DNA of 64,000 nt from Flavobacterium gilvum (lineage in GTDB: Bacteria; Bacteroidota; Bacteroidia; Flavobacteriales; Flavobacteriaceae). A model generated the notes under the pieces. That model was not told where the DNA came from and did not search any database. It worked only from the letters and a program-made list of their open reading frames with translations. Position 1 is the stretch's first letter. Every line of letters starts with the position of its first letter. The stretch lies in contig NZ_CP017479.1 in NCBI RefSeq assembly GCF_001761465.1, positions 3,100,001 to 3,164,000 on the forward strand, written 5' to 3'. Shown here piece after piece: positions 1-8,281 of the stretch. A program made the translations under genes and the position numbers.

Positions 1-1
1 A

Positions 2-169
2 CTAATGAAAATAAGAAATAAGAATTTAAAAGACATTCAGGTTGGTTTTATTGCCTTGAACAAAAAAGGTGATTATGGTTCCTATTGTGTACAAAGCGGT
101 TTCAATTATGCGGTTTATGACGAAACCGGAAACCGATTGATCGACCCAGATTTTTATTTGAAACCATAA
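2..169 (+). CDS. Glycosylasparaginase (N4-GlcNAc-asparaginase), C-terminal fragment
   Basis: The last 55 codons of a gene that begins before the window. The readable end contains GDYGSYCVQSGFNYAV followed by a short tail ending in YLKP, which resembles the C-terminal beta-subunit end of Ntn-hydrolase glycosylasparaginases (aspartylglucosaminidases). Members of this family cut the bond between GlcNAc and asparagine, the last step of N-glycan breakdown, and the flavobacterial enzyme is exported. The stop is 19 bases before cutC, so the two are probably co-transcribed. The position at the head of a fucosidase/hexosaminidase locus supports the assignment. The catalytic threonine and signal peptide lie outside the window, so the call rests on the tail and the context only. 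Confidence 0.7.
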   Translation, partial: LMKIRNKNLKDIQVGFIALNKKGDYGSYCVQSGFNYAVYDETGNRLIDPDFYLKP

Positions 170-188
170 AAAGCATTAACTCAGAACA

Positions 189-863
189 ATGAAAAAATAC
201 AATCTTGAAATTGCCTGTTTCAATCCGGAATCGGCAGTTATAGCACAAGAAAACGGTGCAAATCGAGTAGAACTTTGCGCTGAAATGAACGAAGGAGGAA
301 CAACTCCATCTTATGAAGATGTAATTGCTACACGAGAAAAATTGACCATCGACATGAATGTGATGATTCGTCCACGTGGCGGAAATTTCGTTTACAGTGA
401 TGCCGAGTTCGAACAAATGAAGCAAGAAATAAAAGCATACAAAGAGTTGAAAGTTGACGGATTTGTATTCGGAATTTTGAATAAAGACAATAGTATAAAC
501 GTAAGACAAAATAAAGAGTTAGTTACTCTCGCAAAGCCTTTGCCTTGTACTTTCCACCGTGCTTTTGATGTTGTTTCTGATGTGTACAATTCCCTAGAAA
601 CAGTAATAGAATGTGGCTTCAAAACCATTTTGACTTCGGGACAAGAACCCAATGTGGTCAAAGGAATTTCTGTTTTAGAACAATTGGCAAAAAAAGCTGG
701 AGACCGAATTGTAATCATGCCTGGCGGAGGTGTTCGCTCTTCGAATGTAGCCATGCTGAAAGAAAAAATGAACACGACTTTCTATCATTCATCAGCCATT
801 ACTGATGGAACAGAAACTGCTGATGGCAAAGAAGTAGAAAACTTAGTGGCTAATTTAAAATAA
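189..863 (+). CDS. cutC: CutC family protein
   Basis: A 224-residue TIM-barrel protein of the CutC family, close to the usual family length. Family hallmarks are visible: the N-terminal LEIACFNPESA strand, ANRVELCAEMNEGG, the MIRPRGGNFVYSD segment near residue 60, TFHRAFD near 120 and MPGGGVR near 178. It has no signal peptide and should be cytoplasmic. CutC was named for copper homeostasis in E. coli, but its biochemical role is not settled. Here it sits 19 bases after a glycosylasparaginase gene and 66 bases before a fucosidase gene, in the same direction. That context points to a role linked with glycan use rather than copper, which is inference. Family membership is secure; function is not. 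Confidence 0.9.
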   Translation: MKKYNLEIACFNPESAVIAQENGANRVELCAEMNEGGTTPSYEDVIATREKLTIDMNVMIRPRGGNFVYSDAEFEQMKQEIKAYKELKVDGFVFGILNKDNSINVRQNKELVTLAKPLPCTFHRAFDVVSDVYNSLETVIECGFKTILTSGQEPNVVKGISVLEQLAKKAGDRIVIMPGGGVRSSNVAMLKEKMNTTFYHSSAITDGTETADGKEVENLVANLK

Positions 864-929
864 AAAATAACAAGCATTTTATTTGTGTGGTTTCCATCGT
901 TTTCAAGTACTTAATAAAAAAGACAAAAA

Positions 930-2378
930 ATGAAAAACAGATTTAAATTATTATTTGCGGCATTTGTATTTTCTAATACGATTTCCCTTCATGCACAAGG
1001 CGAATTCAGTATGAAAGCTGACAAATCAGAAGAGGAAGGCTACGTTTGGACAAAAGATCCATTGGTAAAAGCGAACCTTGACAAATGGCAGGGTTATAAA
1101 TTTGGAGTATTAATCCACATGGGACTTTACACCCAGTTGGGAACTGTAGAATCTTGGGGATTGGCACCAGAAGATTGGGTAACCAGAGACGGCTATGACA
1201 GTTATTACAAATACGCAACCGACTACCGAAATACCAAATACAAATTAAACCCCACTAATCTAAATTCAGAGAAATGGGCAAAAATGTTCAAAGGTGCGGG
1301 AGCAAAATATATGATTTTCACTTCCAAACACCACGACGGGTTTTGTATGTATGATTCAAAATACACTGATTTTAAAATCACAAACCCAGAATTACCTTAT
1401 GCTAAAAATCCAAAAGCTGATGTGTTAAAAGACGTTTTGGATGCATCAAGAAAAGAAGGATTGGCTGTTGGAGTATATTTTTCAAAACCCGACTGGACAA
1501 CTGAAAACTTTTGGTGGTCCTATTATCCGCCAAAAGACAGAAACCCCACTTATGACATCAAGAAATTTCCTGAAAGATGGGATAGTTATGTAAAATACAC
1601 CCAAAACCAGTTGAACGAGTTGACAACAAACTACGGAAAAGTTGATATTCTTTGGCTTGACGGATGCTGGGTTCGACCTTTATCAACCATTAACAAAAAG
1701 GTGGAAGAATTCTGCAAATATCCGTATGATATGGACATTAACATGAAACTGATTGCAGAAACAGCCCGTAAAAAACAACCAGGAATGTTGGTAGTAGATC
1801 GTTGGGTTCCTAGCGAATATGAAAACTACTTAACACCCGAACAAAAAACACCTGAAAAACCTTTGTCTGTGCCATGGGAAAGTTGTATTACTCTGGGTGG
1901 AGCTTGGGGATGGGTACCAAATGACCATTATAAATCTTCTAAAGAAGTAATTCAATTACTAACGAATATCGTAGTAAAAGGTGGAAATCTTTTACTTGGA
2001 GTTGGACCTGATGCAAAAGGGGAATTTGATCCAAAAATCGAAAAAACTTTGGCTAGCGTTGGAAAATGGCTGTCGGCAAATGGTGAAGCTATTTACGATA
2101 CAAAACCTGTAGCACCCTACTTGGACGGAAAAGTGGGTTATACGCAAAAAGGAAATGCAATTTACGCTATTTATATGCCAGCAAAAGACGAAAAGGAATT
2201 GCCTGCTCAAATAACCATCAAAACAGACATGAAAGGCAGTTTGAAAGCTACTTTATTGAGCAACAAACAAAAATTGACTTCTAAGAAAGTGGATGGTGGA
2301 ATTCAAATCACAATTCCTCAAGAACTCAGAAATTCATTGGCTGGTCAAGAAGCTGTTGCCATTAAAGTGAGTAAATAA
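930..2378 (+). CDS. GH29 alpha-L-fucosidase
   Basis: A 482-residue secreted enzyme with an N-terminal signal peptide ending near SLHAQ (residue 22). The catalytic domain shows GH29 marks: FGVLIHMGLYT near residue 58, TSKHHDGFCMYD near 130, and VDILWLDGCW near 240, where the Asp is the expected nucleophile. The C-terminal ~100 residues fit a small beta domain. GH29 enzymes release alpha-linked L-fucose with retention of configuration. It is followed by a strong terminator and then a second, only distantly similar GH29 gene, so the two may attack different fucose linkages. No lipobox is evident, so the protein is likely periplasmic or secreted. Confidence 0.92.
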   Translation: MKNRFKLLFAAFVFSNTISLHAQGEFSMKADKSEEEGYVWTKDPLVKANLDKWQGYKFGVLIHMGLYTQLGTVESWGLAPEDWVTRDGYDSYYKYATDYRNTKYKLNPTNLNSEKWAKMFKGAGAKYMIFTSKHHDGFCMYDSKYTDFKITNPELPYAKNPKADVLKDVLDASRKEGLAVGVYFSKPDWTTENFWWSYYPPKDRNPTYDIKKFPERWDSYVKYTQNQLNELTTNYGKVDILWLDGCWVRPLSTINKKVEEFCKYPYDMDINMKLIAETARKKQPGMLVVDRWVPSEYENYLTPEQKTPEKPLSVPWESCITLGGAWGWVPNDHYKSSKEVIQLLTNIVVKGGNLLLGVGPDAKGEFDPKIEKTLASVGKWLSANGEAIYDTKPVAPYLDGKVGYTQKGNAIYAIYMPAKDEKELPAQITIKTDMKGSLKATLLSNKQKLTSKKVDGGIQITIPQELRNSLAGQEAVAIKVSK

Positions 2379-2396
2379 TTTTTTGAAAAAACAAAC

Positions 2397-2435
2397 AATC
2401 AGCCAATAATTTTCTTTATTGGCTGATTATTTTTT
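2397..2435 (+). terminator. Rho-independent terminator after the first fucosidase gene
   Basis: A 12-bp stem (AATCAGCCAATA pairing with TATTGGCTGATT) with an 8-base loop is followed by a T-rich run. It lies 18 bases after the stop at 2378 and before the next GH29 gene, so it should at least partly separate the two transcription units. Confidence 0.85.
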
Positions 2436-2456
2436 ATAACTATTTAAATACAAAAA

Positions 2457-4574
2457 ATGAAAAAACAGTTACTAACCATTTTTGGATGTTTGGCATTTTT
2501 GTCTATGGCTGCTCAAAAAGCCAATGCTCCTGCCCCTTATGGCGTTTTGCCAACAGAACCACATTTGCAATGGCATGAAATGGAACAATATGTTTTGGTA
2601 CATTTTACACCAACAACTTTTCAAAATAAAGAATGGGGATATGGAGACGCCGACCCAAAAATTTTCAATCCGGCAAAATTTGACGCAAGCCAAATTGTAA
2701 ACGCTGCCAAAGCGGGAGGTTTCAAAGGAGTAATTCTCGTAGCGAAACATCACGACGGATTCTGTTTGTGGCCAACCAAAACAACCGATTATAATATCAG
2801 CAAAAGCCCTTTCCGTAATGGTAAAGGTGATATGGTCAAAGAATTTGAAGTTGCAGCGCGCAATGCGGGAATAAAATTTGGACTTTACTGTTCGCCTTGG
2901 GACAGAAATAATGAAAATTATGGTAAACCACAATATGTAGACATTTACCGTGAACAGTTAAAAGAATTGTATTCGAATTACGGAAAATTATTCATTACCT
3001 GGTTTGATGGTGCCAATGGTGGCGATGGTTATTATGGAGGGAAAAATGAAAAAAGAAATATTGATCGTTCCACCTATTATGGCTGGGATACTACTTGGGG
3101 AATTTCCCGAAATCTGCAGCCCGGAGCGGTTATTTTTGCTGATAACGGTGATGTTCGTTGGGTAGGAAATGAACACGGTTTTGCCGCCGAGACTTCTTGG
3201 GCAACATTTACTCCTGAACCAACAGACGGTAAAAAGGTAGCTGCACCAGGAGAAACCAAATCTGAGAAAGCTCCTGAAGGAACACGAAACGGTAAATACT
3301 GGAAACCCGCTGAATGTGATGTACCTCTTAGAAATGGTTGGTTTTATCACACCACCGACGACAATCACGTAAAATCGGTTTCAGAATTATTTGAGATTTA
3401 TTCTAAATCAGTTGGCAGAGGTGGTTGTTTGGATTTAGGAATATCTCCAGATACTGACGGTTTGCTGCATCAAAATGACGTAAAAGCATTAAAAGATTTT
3501 GGTGATTACTTAAAACAACTGTTTGCAAACAATCTTGCAAAATCGGCTGTAATTAAGGCTTCTGATGTTAGAGGAGGTGATTCTAAATCATTTGGAACAA
3601 AAAATTTAGTCGATGAAGACCGTTACTCTTATTGGGCTACTAATGACGATGTTAAAAAACCATCTTTGACACTGGATTGGAAAAACGAACAAACATTTAA
3701 TATTATTCGTTTAAGAGAAAACATTAAACTTGGACAACGCATCGAGAAAGTTGAAGTTGATGCTTTTGTTAATGGAAATTGGAAAAAAATTGCCGAAGCT
3801 ACAAGCATTGGTGCAAACCGATTAATACGCTTGCAAAATTATGTTACGACCTCAAAATTGAGAATTCGCATCGAGGAGTCTCCTGTTTGTATCGCACTAA
3901 GTGATGTTGGCGTTTTTAAAGAACCGGAGCAATTGCCTTTACCAAAAATTAAAAGAGACAAGACTGGAATCGTTTCAATAACTACCGAAATGCCAGTAAA
4001 AGAAATCCGCTATACTGTTGACGGCAAGGAACCAACATCTCAATCGCTGCTTTATCAAAATGGTTTTTCGTTTACGAATTCGGGCATAATTAAAGCCAAA
4101 TCATTTAATACAAATATGAAATCCGGCGAAACAGTAATTCAATCTTTTAATGTGAGTAAAAAAGACTGGAAAGTGGTTTCGGCTATTTTTGAAAATCAAG
4201 AAAGAGGAAAATCACAAAACGCCATTGATGAAAACATCGGAACACTTTGGAATACTAATGATAATACGACTTTACCTCAATCAATCACTATTGATATGGG
4301 CAAAGAAATCACGATTAATTCCTTTTCGTATTTACCTCGACAAAATGGAACTGGTGGAATTGTTAAAAACTACGAATGGCAAACAAGCACAGACAATGTA
4401 ACTTGGACAACTGTTTCCGAAGGTGAATTTTCAAATATCAAAAGTAATCCTGTAGAACAAAATATAGTTTTAAAAACAGCTGTAAAAGCCCGATATTTTA
4501 AATTCATAGGAAAAAGTAGTGTGGATGGAAATTATATTAGCGTTGCTGAATTGGGAGTGAAAACAGTAAATTAA
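2457..4574 (+). CDS. GH29 alpha-L-fucosidase with F5/8C and chitobiase-C-like domains
   Basis: A 705-residue secreted multidomain enzyme. After a signal peptide (to about residue 20), the GH29 domain spans roughly 25-360 with VLVHFTPTTF, VAKHHDGFCLW near 95 and FITWFDGANGG near 183 (Asp nucleophile candidate). Next come a galactose-binding-like F5/8 type C region around 365-480, a chitobiase/hexosaminidase C-terminal-like beta domain around 500-565 (EIRYTVDGKEPTSQS), and a second F5/8C-like region around 570-705. Such appendages usually bind glycans. It starts 78 bases after the first fucosidase gene. The length, about 220 residues more than its neighbour, is due to the added binding domains. 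Confidence 0.92.
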   Translation: MKKQLLTIFGCLAFLSMAAQKANAPAPYGVLPTEPHLQWHEMEQYVLVHFTPTTFQNKEWGYGDADPKIFNPAKFDASQIVNAAKAGGFKGVILVAKHHDGFCLWPTKTTDYNISKSPFRNGKGDMVKEFEVAARNAGIKFGLYCSPWDRNNENYGKPQYVDIYREQLKELYSNYGKLFITWFDGANGGDGYYGGKNEKRNIDRSTYYGWDTTWGISRNLQPGAVIFADNGDVRWVGNEHGFAAETSWATFTPEPTDGKKVAAPGETKSEKAPEGTRNGKYWKPAECDVPLRNGWFYHTTDDNHVKSVSELFEIYSKSVGRGGCLDLGISPDTDGLLHQNDVKALKDFGDYLKQLFANNLAKSAVIKASDVRGGDSKSFGTKNLVDEDRYSYWATNDDVKKPSLTLDWKNEQTFNIIRLRENIKLGQRIEKVEVDAFVNGNWKKIAEATSIGANRLIRLQNYVTTSKLRIRIEESPVCIALSDVGVFKEPEQLPLPKIKRDKTGIVSITTEMPVKEIRYTVDGKEPTSQSLLYQNGFSFTNSGIIKAKSFNTNMKSGETVIQSFNVSKKDWKVVSAIFENQERGKSQNAIDENIGTLWNTNDNTTLPQSITIDMGKEITINSFSYLPRQNGTGGIVKNYEWQTSTDNVTWTTVSEGEFSNIKSNPVEQNIVLKTAVKARYFKFIGKSSVDGNYISVAELGVKTVN

Positions 4575-4592
4575 TTTTTGGTTTTCTATAAT

Positions 4593-4647
4593 AAAGCAGC
4601 TTAAAAGTTATTCCAAATAATCGGAGTGCTTTTAAGCTGTTTTTTTC
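4593..4647 (+). terminator. Rho-independent terminator after the second fucosidase gene
   Basis: AGCTTAAAAG pairs with CTTTTAAGCT across a 21-base loop and is followed by a run of T. It lies 20-70 bases after the GH29 stop. Confidence 0.75.
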
Positions 4648-4703
4648 TTCCAAAAGTTTAAATTTATAACATATTGATTTCATAAAAAATCTAAAATTAT
4701 AAC

Positions 4704-5750
4704 ATGAATATTGTAAAACAAAATAGTTTCATGCTACTGTTCATTTTATCAATAGCAGTTGTGAATGCACAAAATTTATCAAAAGTAAAACTAATTACTC
4801 AATCAACTATTTTTCCCGAAAACACTTTCAAAAGCTGTCATGCCTCGACTTTGGTCGAATTAAGCAATCATCGGATTATGGCGTCTTGGTTTGCAGGCGA
4901 TCATGAAGGGGCAAAAGACGTTGCAATTTGGACTTCAATTTTAGAAAATGGAAAATGGAGTCAACCTAAATCTATTGGAAACGGAATTCAGAATGATTCG
5001 CTTCGTTTTGCGTGTTGGAATCCAGTTTTATTCAAAAACAAAAAAGGAAAATTGTTTTTATTTTATAAAGTAGGACCAAATCCTCGCGAATGGTGGGGAG
5101 AAATGAAAGTTTCCAACAACGACGGAAAAACGTGGGGAAAAGCCAAAAAGTTGCCAAATGGAATTTTGGGGCCAATTAAAAACAAACCAATTCAACTCCA
5201 ATCAGGCAAAATTATTCATCCTTCCAGTACTGAAAGTGTAAAGGATGATATTTGGAAAATTCATCTCGAAATTAGTGACAATAATGCTTCCAAATGGAAC
5301 AAAATAACTATTGACAATGGTGAGTTTGGACTAATTCAGCCCACAATTATGAAATACCCTGATGGAAGTCTCCAAATGCTGTGCCGAAGCAGACAAAATG
5401 TAATCGTAGAAACTTGGTCAAAAGATGAAGGATTGACTTGGTCGAAACCTTCGGCTATTTCGCTCCCAAATCCCAATTCTGGAATTGATGCTGCTATGCT
5501 AAAAAGCGGCAGTCAAATTTTGGCATACAACCCAATGGTTTCTGGAAAAGACTGGTGGTTGGGACGCTCAGAACTGAGATTAGCCATTTCTAAAGACGGA
5601 AAAAACTGGACTGATATTTACTCTTTGGAAAACCACGAAAAAGGAGAATATAGTTATCCAGCGGTAATTCAAAGCGAGGATGGAAACATTCATATTTCCT
5701 ATACCGACAACAGAAAAAACATTCATTATGTTTCTGTGAAAATTGATTAA
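4704..5750 (+). CDS. Sialidase-like BNR-repeat protein
   Basis: A 348-residue secreted protein with a signal peptide ending near VVNAQ (residue 23). At least three Asp-box motifs of sialidase-type beta-propellers are readable: SNNDGKTW near 140, SKDEGLTW near 245 and SKDGKNW near 297. The N-terminal SCHASTLVEL and SWFAGDHEG segments and the central LQSGKIIHPSS match the BNR_2 group often found in Bacteroidota glycan loci. Members act as exo-sialidases or on other glycan termini, so the substrate cannot be fixed from sequence. The locus context (fucosidases, hexosaminidase) favours terminal trimming of complex glycans. It is the last plus-strand gene before two convergent hydrolase genes. Confidence 0.75.
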   Translation: MNIVKQNSFMLLFILSIAVVNAQNLSKVKLITQSTIFPENTFKSCHASTLVELSNHRIMASWFAGDHEGAKDVAIWTSILENGKWSQPKSIGNGIQNDSLRFACWNPVLFKNKKGKLFLFYKVGPNPREWWGEMKVSNNDGKTWGKAKKLPNGILGPIKNKPIQLQSGKIIHPSSTESVKDDIWKIHLEISDNNASKWNKITIDNGEFGLIQPTIMKYPDGSLQMLCRSRQNVIVETWSKDEGLTWSKPSAISLPNPNSGIDAAMLKSGSQILAYNPMVSGKDWWLGRSELRLAISKDGKNWTDIYSLENHEKGEYSYPAVIQSEDGNIHISYTDNRKNIHYVSVKID

Positions 5751-5767
5751 CTGTAAAGTCATACCAA

Positions 5768-5858
5768 TTAGAAATATAAAATAGTCTTTTTTGTTTAACC
5801 TCACCCCAACCCTCTCCAAAGGAGAGTGAGTAAAGATTGGATTATTTTATATTTCTAA
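5768..5858. repeat. Nested inverted repeat between convergent genes
   Basis: A 16-bp perfect inverted repeat (TTAGAAATATAAAATA at 5768-5783 and its complement at 5843-5858) encloses a C-rich palindromic block at about 5799-5832 (CTCAC...CTCTCCAAAGGAGAG...GTGAG). The arrangement resembles the dispersed intergenic palindromes of flavobacteria. No coding function is seen. Confidence 0.6.
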
Positions 5859-5892
5859 ATGTTATCATTTAGAATTTTCAATAAATTTTAGG

Positions 5893-5938
5893 AAAAAAAA
5901 TAGCTGTGATTTAAACTAAAATCACAGCTATTAACTTT
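5893..5938. terminator. Bidirectional terminator between sialidase-like and GH20 genes
   Basis: TAGCTGTGAT pairs with ATCACAGCTA, with A-rich sequence on the left and T-rich sequence on the right. It can therefore terminate the plus-strand sialidase-like gene and the minus-strand hexosaminidase gene. Confidence 0.8.
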
Positions 5939-5955
5939 TGATAAAAAAAAATTTA

Positions 5956-8265
5956 CTATTCCACCGTAATTTCATCCACAAACAACCAAGCCGATTGATT
6001 TTCTCCAGGATGACCTTGAGGACAAAGTCCTAAATTTTTGGCAGTAACACGAACAACTTTTGCTTTTTCTTCAGTAAATTTTACGGCAAAATCTTTGATA
6101 ACCATTTCTTTTTCTGAAGCCGAAACCGAATTGTTTACGGTTTTTATTTCCTTAAAATTAATTCCGTCATTTGACACTTCAAACTTTACCCATTGTGGCA
6201 AGAACACCCATTGTCCCCAATTTTGGATACAGCCCAACGTAATACTGCTAACATTGGTCGTAGCACCCAAATCGATTGTAGCCACCAAATCCTTTCCATT
6301 AAATGCGTGCCATTGTTTACCGATGTTTTTTGTTCCTTTAATACCATCTGTTAATGTGTTGGCACCATTGGCTGGATAATATTTACTATTAGGATTTGTA
6401 TAGGCAACCGTTTTTCCTGTAGCTTTATTGAAAGTAAAAGATTGTTCTGCCGGTTTTGTATTCATCACCTTGTTATTCAATACCATAATTGCTTTTACCG
6501 TCATAAACGAATTAACATCAAAAGGTTTTTCATATTTGATGCTTCCGGTTGTGGGTGTACTTCCATCAGTTGTATAATAAATAACACCATCGCTATTTTC
6601 TGTTTCCAAAGCAATAGAAAGTTTGCCATTTTCTACAATCGGTTTAATATCTACTTTGAAATTTCCCTTAGAATAGTGAAGCCCTTTTTGATCAAAACCA
6701 ACCAAATGAGGCTGTAATCGTTTGTTGAAATCTTCCCAATTGCGTTGTTCTTTAGTAGACCATAATACTTCAGCCAAAGCGGGCATACGAGGAAGAATCA
6801 TATATTCAGCTTGTTCTGCAGTTGGAATATATTCTGTCCACAAATTGGCCTGCGAGCCCATTACTCTCTTGCCTTCTTCTTGAGTTAATTCTGTTGGAAT
6901 AGGTTCATAATTGTAAACTTTTTTCAATGTATTAAAACCGCCAATTGCAGCAGGTTCTGTTTCCGGATCACCCTGATAATGGTCAAAATAACAAGGAGAA
7001 CCCGGTGTCATGATCACATCGTGTCCCATCTTGGCGGCTTCAATTCCGCCGGCTTCACCTTGCCAGCTCATAACTGTGGCTTCGGGAGCTAGACCCCCTT
7101 CCAGAATTTCGTCCCAACCAATCATTTTTCGGTTTTTAGAAACAACAAATTTTTCAATTCTGCGAATGAAATAACTCTGCAATTCCTTTTCATCTTTCAA
7201 TTGCTCTGCTTTCATTCTAGCCTGACATTTGGCACAATTTTTCCAACTTGTTTTATCTACTTCATCACCTCCAATATGAATATATTTAGAAGGAAAAATA
7301 GCCATGACCTCAGTAAGTATATCCTCCAAAAAGGCAAAAGCCTGATCATTTCCCGCGCAGTAATTACTTTCGCCTTTACTGGCAAAGAAATTTCCAGATA
7401 CCCCAAAATTAACTTTAGAATTACAAGAAAGTTCGGGATAGGCTGCCATCGCCGCTTCTGAATGACCCGGCATTTCAATTTCGGGAACAACTGTAATGTT
7501 TCTTTCTTTTGCGTAAGCCACAATATCTTTGGCCTGTTCCTGAGTGTAATAGCCTCCGTAAGTAGATTTACTTCTGTCTGAATTAAACTCTATCCCCGCC
7601 CAATTCCAAGGTTTTGCAGTATCATCAATACGCCAAGCAGCTTGCTGAGTCAGTTTTGGATATTTTTTGATTTCTAGACGCCATCCAGCTCCATCAACCA
7701 AATGCCAATGAAAAACATTCATTTTGTAAGCTGCAAGCAAATCAATGAATTCTTTCACCAATTCGGGGGCGAAAAAATGACGGCTTACATCGAGCATCAT
7801 TCCTCTCCATTGAAAACGCGGATAATCTTTTATTTCCATACTTGGAATCTGAACCAAATCGTTGGTTCTTGAAAAAGGTAAAGTCTGCAATAATGACTGC
7901 ATTCCGTAAAACAATCCTTTGGAAGTATTGGCTTTTACCAAAATTTCATTTGGATTCACAGAAATCAGATAGCCTTCCTCTCCTATTCCTTCGATTTTTT
8001 CGATACCAAAAACGATTTTATTTCCTTTGCTATTCGCTTTCAAATCAAAGCCTGTTACTTTTTTTACATATTCAGTAAAAAAGTGCACAACTCTTTCTGT
8101 TTCTTTGTCTTTTTTGGAAATTTTTATAGACGTTTTATCATCGACGATAAAATTTCCCGATTTCATTTCTAAATTAACCGGTTGCGGAATAATATGCACA
8201 GAAGTTTGTGCACCTGATAACCCAGAAACGATTAAGCATAATAACAGTACTACATTTCTTTTCAT
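5956..8265 (-). CDS. GH20 beta-N-acetylhexosaminidase
   Basis: A 769-residue secreted enzyme with a signal peptide (to about residue 19). A GH20b-type N-terminal domain (IIPQPVNLEMKSGNF onward) precedes the catalytic barrel at about 143-495. Visible motifs are GMMLDVSRHFF, NVFHWHLVDGAGWR, EIEMPGHSEAA and HIGGDEVDK near residue 330, where the Asp-Glu pair performs substrate-assisted catalysis, plus VMSWQGEAGG. A chitobiase-C-like region (VIYYTTDGSTPT) near 570 and an F5/8C-like domain from about 630 to the end follow. It removes terminal beta-linked GlcNAc or GalNAc. It lies 16 bases downstream of the GH95-like gene on the same strand, so the two form an operon. Confidence 0.94.
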   Translation of the reverse strand: MKRNVVLLLCLIVSGLSGAQTSVHIIPQPVNLEMKSGNFIVDDKTSIKISKKDKETERVVHFFTEYVKKVTGFDLKANSKGNKIVFGIEKIEGIGEEGYLISVNPNEILVKANTSKGLFYGMQSLLQTLPFSRTNDLVQIPSMEIKDYPRFQWRGMMLDVSRHFFAPELVKEFIDLLAAYKMNVFHWHLVDGAGWRLEIKKYPKLTQQAAWRIDDTAKPWNWAGIEFNSDRSKSTYGGYYTQEQAKDIVAYAKERNITVVPEIEMPGHSEAAMAAYPELSCNSKVNFGVSGNFFASKGESNYCAGNDQAFAFLEDILTEVMAIFPSKYIHIGGDEVDKTSWKNCAKCQARMKAEQLKDEKELQSYFIRRIEKFVVSKNRKMIGWDEILEGGLAPEATVMSWQGEAGGIEAAKMGHDVIMTPGSPCYFDHYQGDPETEPAAIGGFNTLKKVYNYEPIPTELTQEEGKRVMGSQANLWTEYIPTAEQAEYMILPRMPALAEVLWSTKEQRNWEDFNKRLQPHLVGFDQKGLHYSKGNFKVDIKPIVENGKLSIALETENSDGVIYYTTDGSTPTTGSIKYEKPFDVNSFMTVKAIMVLNNKVMNTKPAEQSFTFNKATGKTVAYTNPNSKYYPANGANTLTDGIKGTKNIGKQWHAFNGKDLVATIDLGATTNVSSITLGCIQNWGQWVFLPQWVKFEVSNDGINFKEIKTVNNSVSASEKEMVIKDFAVKFTEEKAKVVRVTAKNLGLCPQGHPGENQSAWLFVDEITVE

Positions 8266-8281
8266 AATTTATATTTAACTT

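Noticed and set aside
102..509. Long minus-strand open frame opposite cutC
   Set aside because: It overlaps two well-supported genes on the other strand and has no recognisable protein pattern.
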